A DNA stretch of 64,000 bases. Origin: Ascaris suum (lineage: Eukaryota; Nematoda; Chromadorea; Rhabditida; Ascarididae). Position 1 is the stretch's first letter. Each line of letters starts with the position of its first letter. Position numbers and translations under genes: made by a program. The stretch is from NCBI GenBank assembly GCA_013433145.1, contig CM024191.1, forward strand, positions 2,124,501-2,188,500. The letters run 5' to 3'. The notes under the pieces were generated by a model, which was not told the DNA's origin, did no database searches, and saw nothing but the letters and a program-made list of their open reading frames with translations. Positions 63,440-64,000 of the stretch are shown here, one piece after another.

Positions 63440-64000
63440 GGTCAAATTTGCCGATCAAAAATTATTAACAATGTCGGAACTGACCAAAACGGAACGATTT
63501 TTGAATGAGAATTAATAAATAAAACAAAAAAAAAGTCTCAAAAATTTAGCCTTTTCATCTTTTTCTACTTTCTAAAAAAAACGAATGTTGTTTTATCGCT
63601 TAACACATAAACGTAACCGTTGACAATAAAGCACAACCTCAATGATAGCAAGAAAGGTGTTCATTTTCGTTACGGATTAACGTGCACCACTTTCACCTAA
63701 TTTTTCTCACTTTCCTTCGTGTATTGTCTCATTCTCATCGTGCCTCCTGAGGAAACCTTTTCATCCGAACAATGAGAAATTTCGAAACAAATAACGGAAT
63801 GATCTTCAGAGAGATATTTTGAACTTTGAAATACTCATTCCCCTCATTGTTCGAAGAAATTTATTATTTATAGCTGCTAATGAAATTGCATGATCATTTC
63901 ACTTTTTCTGCCATGAATTTCTCGAAGGTAGCGTTTACATTGCATAGGAACAATGAACTTTCAGCTCCCGAACAAGCAATCGGATACGTTGGAGTGCCAC
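63440..64000. other. No gene supported
   Basis: A/T homopolymer-rich DNA downstream of the proposed end of the acidic secreted protein gene. Confidence 0.6.

Overview
This is a gene-poor, AT-rich, intron-rich stretch of an animal nuclear genome, most likely a nematode and plausibly a strongylid (hookworm-type) relative. The reasons are splice acceptors that are mostly T-rich ...TTTTCAG, GTAAGT/GTGAGT-type donors, introns of 0.1-1.6 kb, abundant (AT)n/(CT)n/(TTTA)n microsatellites, and a metallophosphoesterase protein of the MPPED/UPF0046 family. The organism is inferred from these features. No ribosomal, tRNA, spliced-leader or CRISPR locus was recognised. I read the sequence by eye, so exon limits come from reading frame, splice consensus and phase, not from transcripts.

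Two plus-strand genes are well supported. (1) 30172-36362 encodes a 306-residue MPPED2-like metallophosphoesterase in eight exons. Every intron phase closes and all family motifs are present except the first: the metal-binding Asp of the D-x-H motif is Cys (C-T-H). One of its exons contains a 45-nt segment that looks like an intron but encodes conserved residues. (2) 55072 to about 63382 encodes a secreted, very acidic Glu/Thr/Ala/Ser-rich protein. It has a signal-peptide exon, mostly phase-1 introns, a giant low-complexity exon at 57489-60082 and several N-glycosylation sequons. The reading frame of the giant exon is broken twice, both times as if one base were missing.

The left half (1-30 kb) holds no gene I can name. 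It has isolated exon-like pieces on the plus strand: 16811-16997, 17406-17641, 22224-22750, 26605-26796 and 27033-27431. Several are Ser/Arg-rich with RRxS-like sites and could belong to one long-intron gene. It also has frame-broken coding remnants on both strands (14289-15014 plus; 19594-19835 and 6980-7518 minus). Two dispersed-repeat candidates lie at 23905-24170 and 39960-40215. A 47-bp direct repeat pair sits exactly 480 bp apart near 11.4-11.9 kb.

The stretch 39-52.6 kb appears non-coding. Candidate small pieces remain at 38619-38780 and 38933-39133 (plus) and 52643-52834 (minus; hydrophobic start). Large palindromic or AT microsatellites at 14.1, 35.5, 54.7 and 56.2 kb are the main structural repeats.
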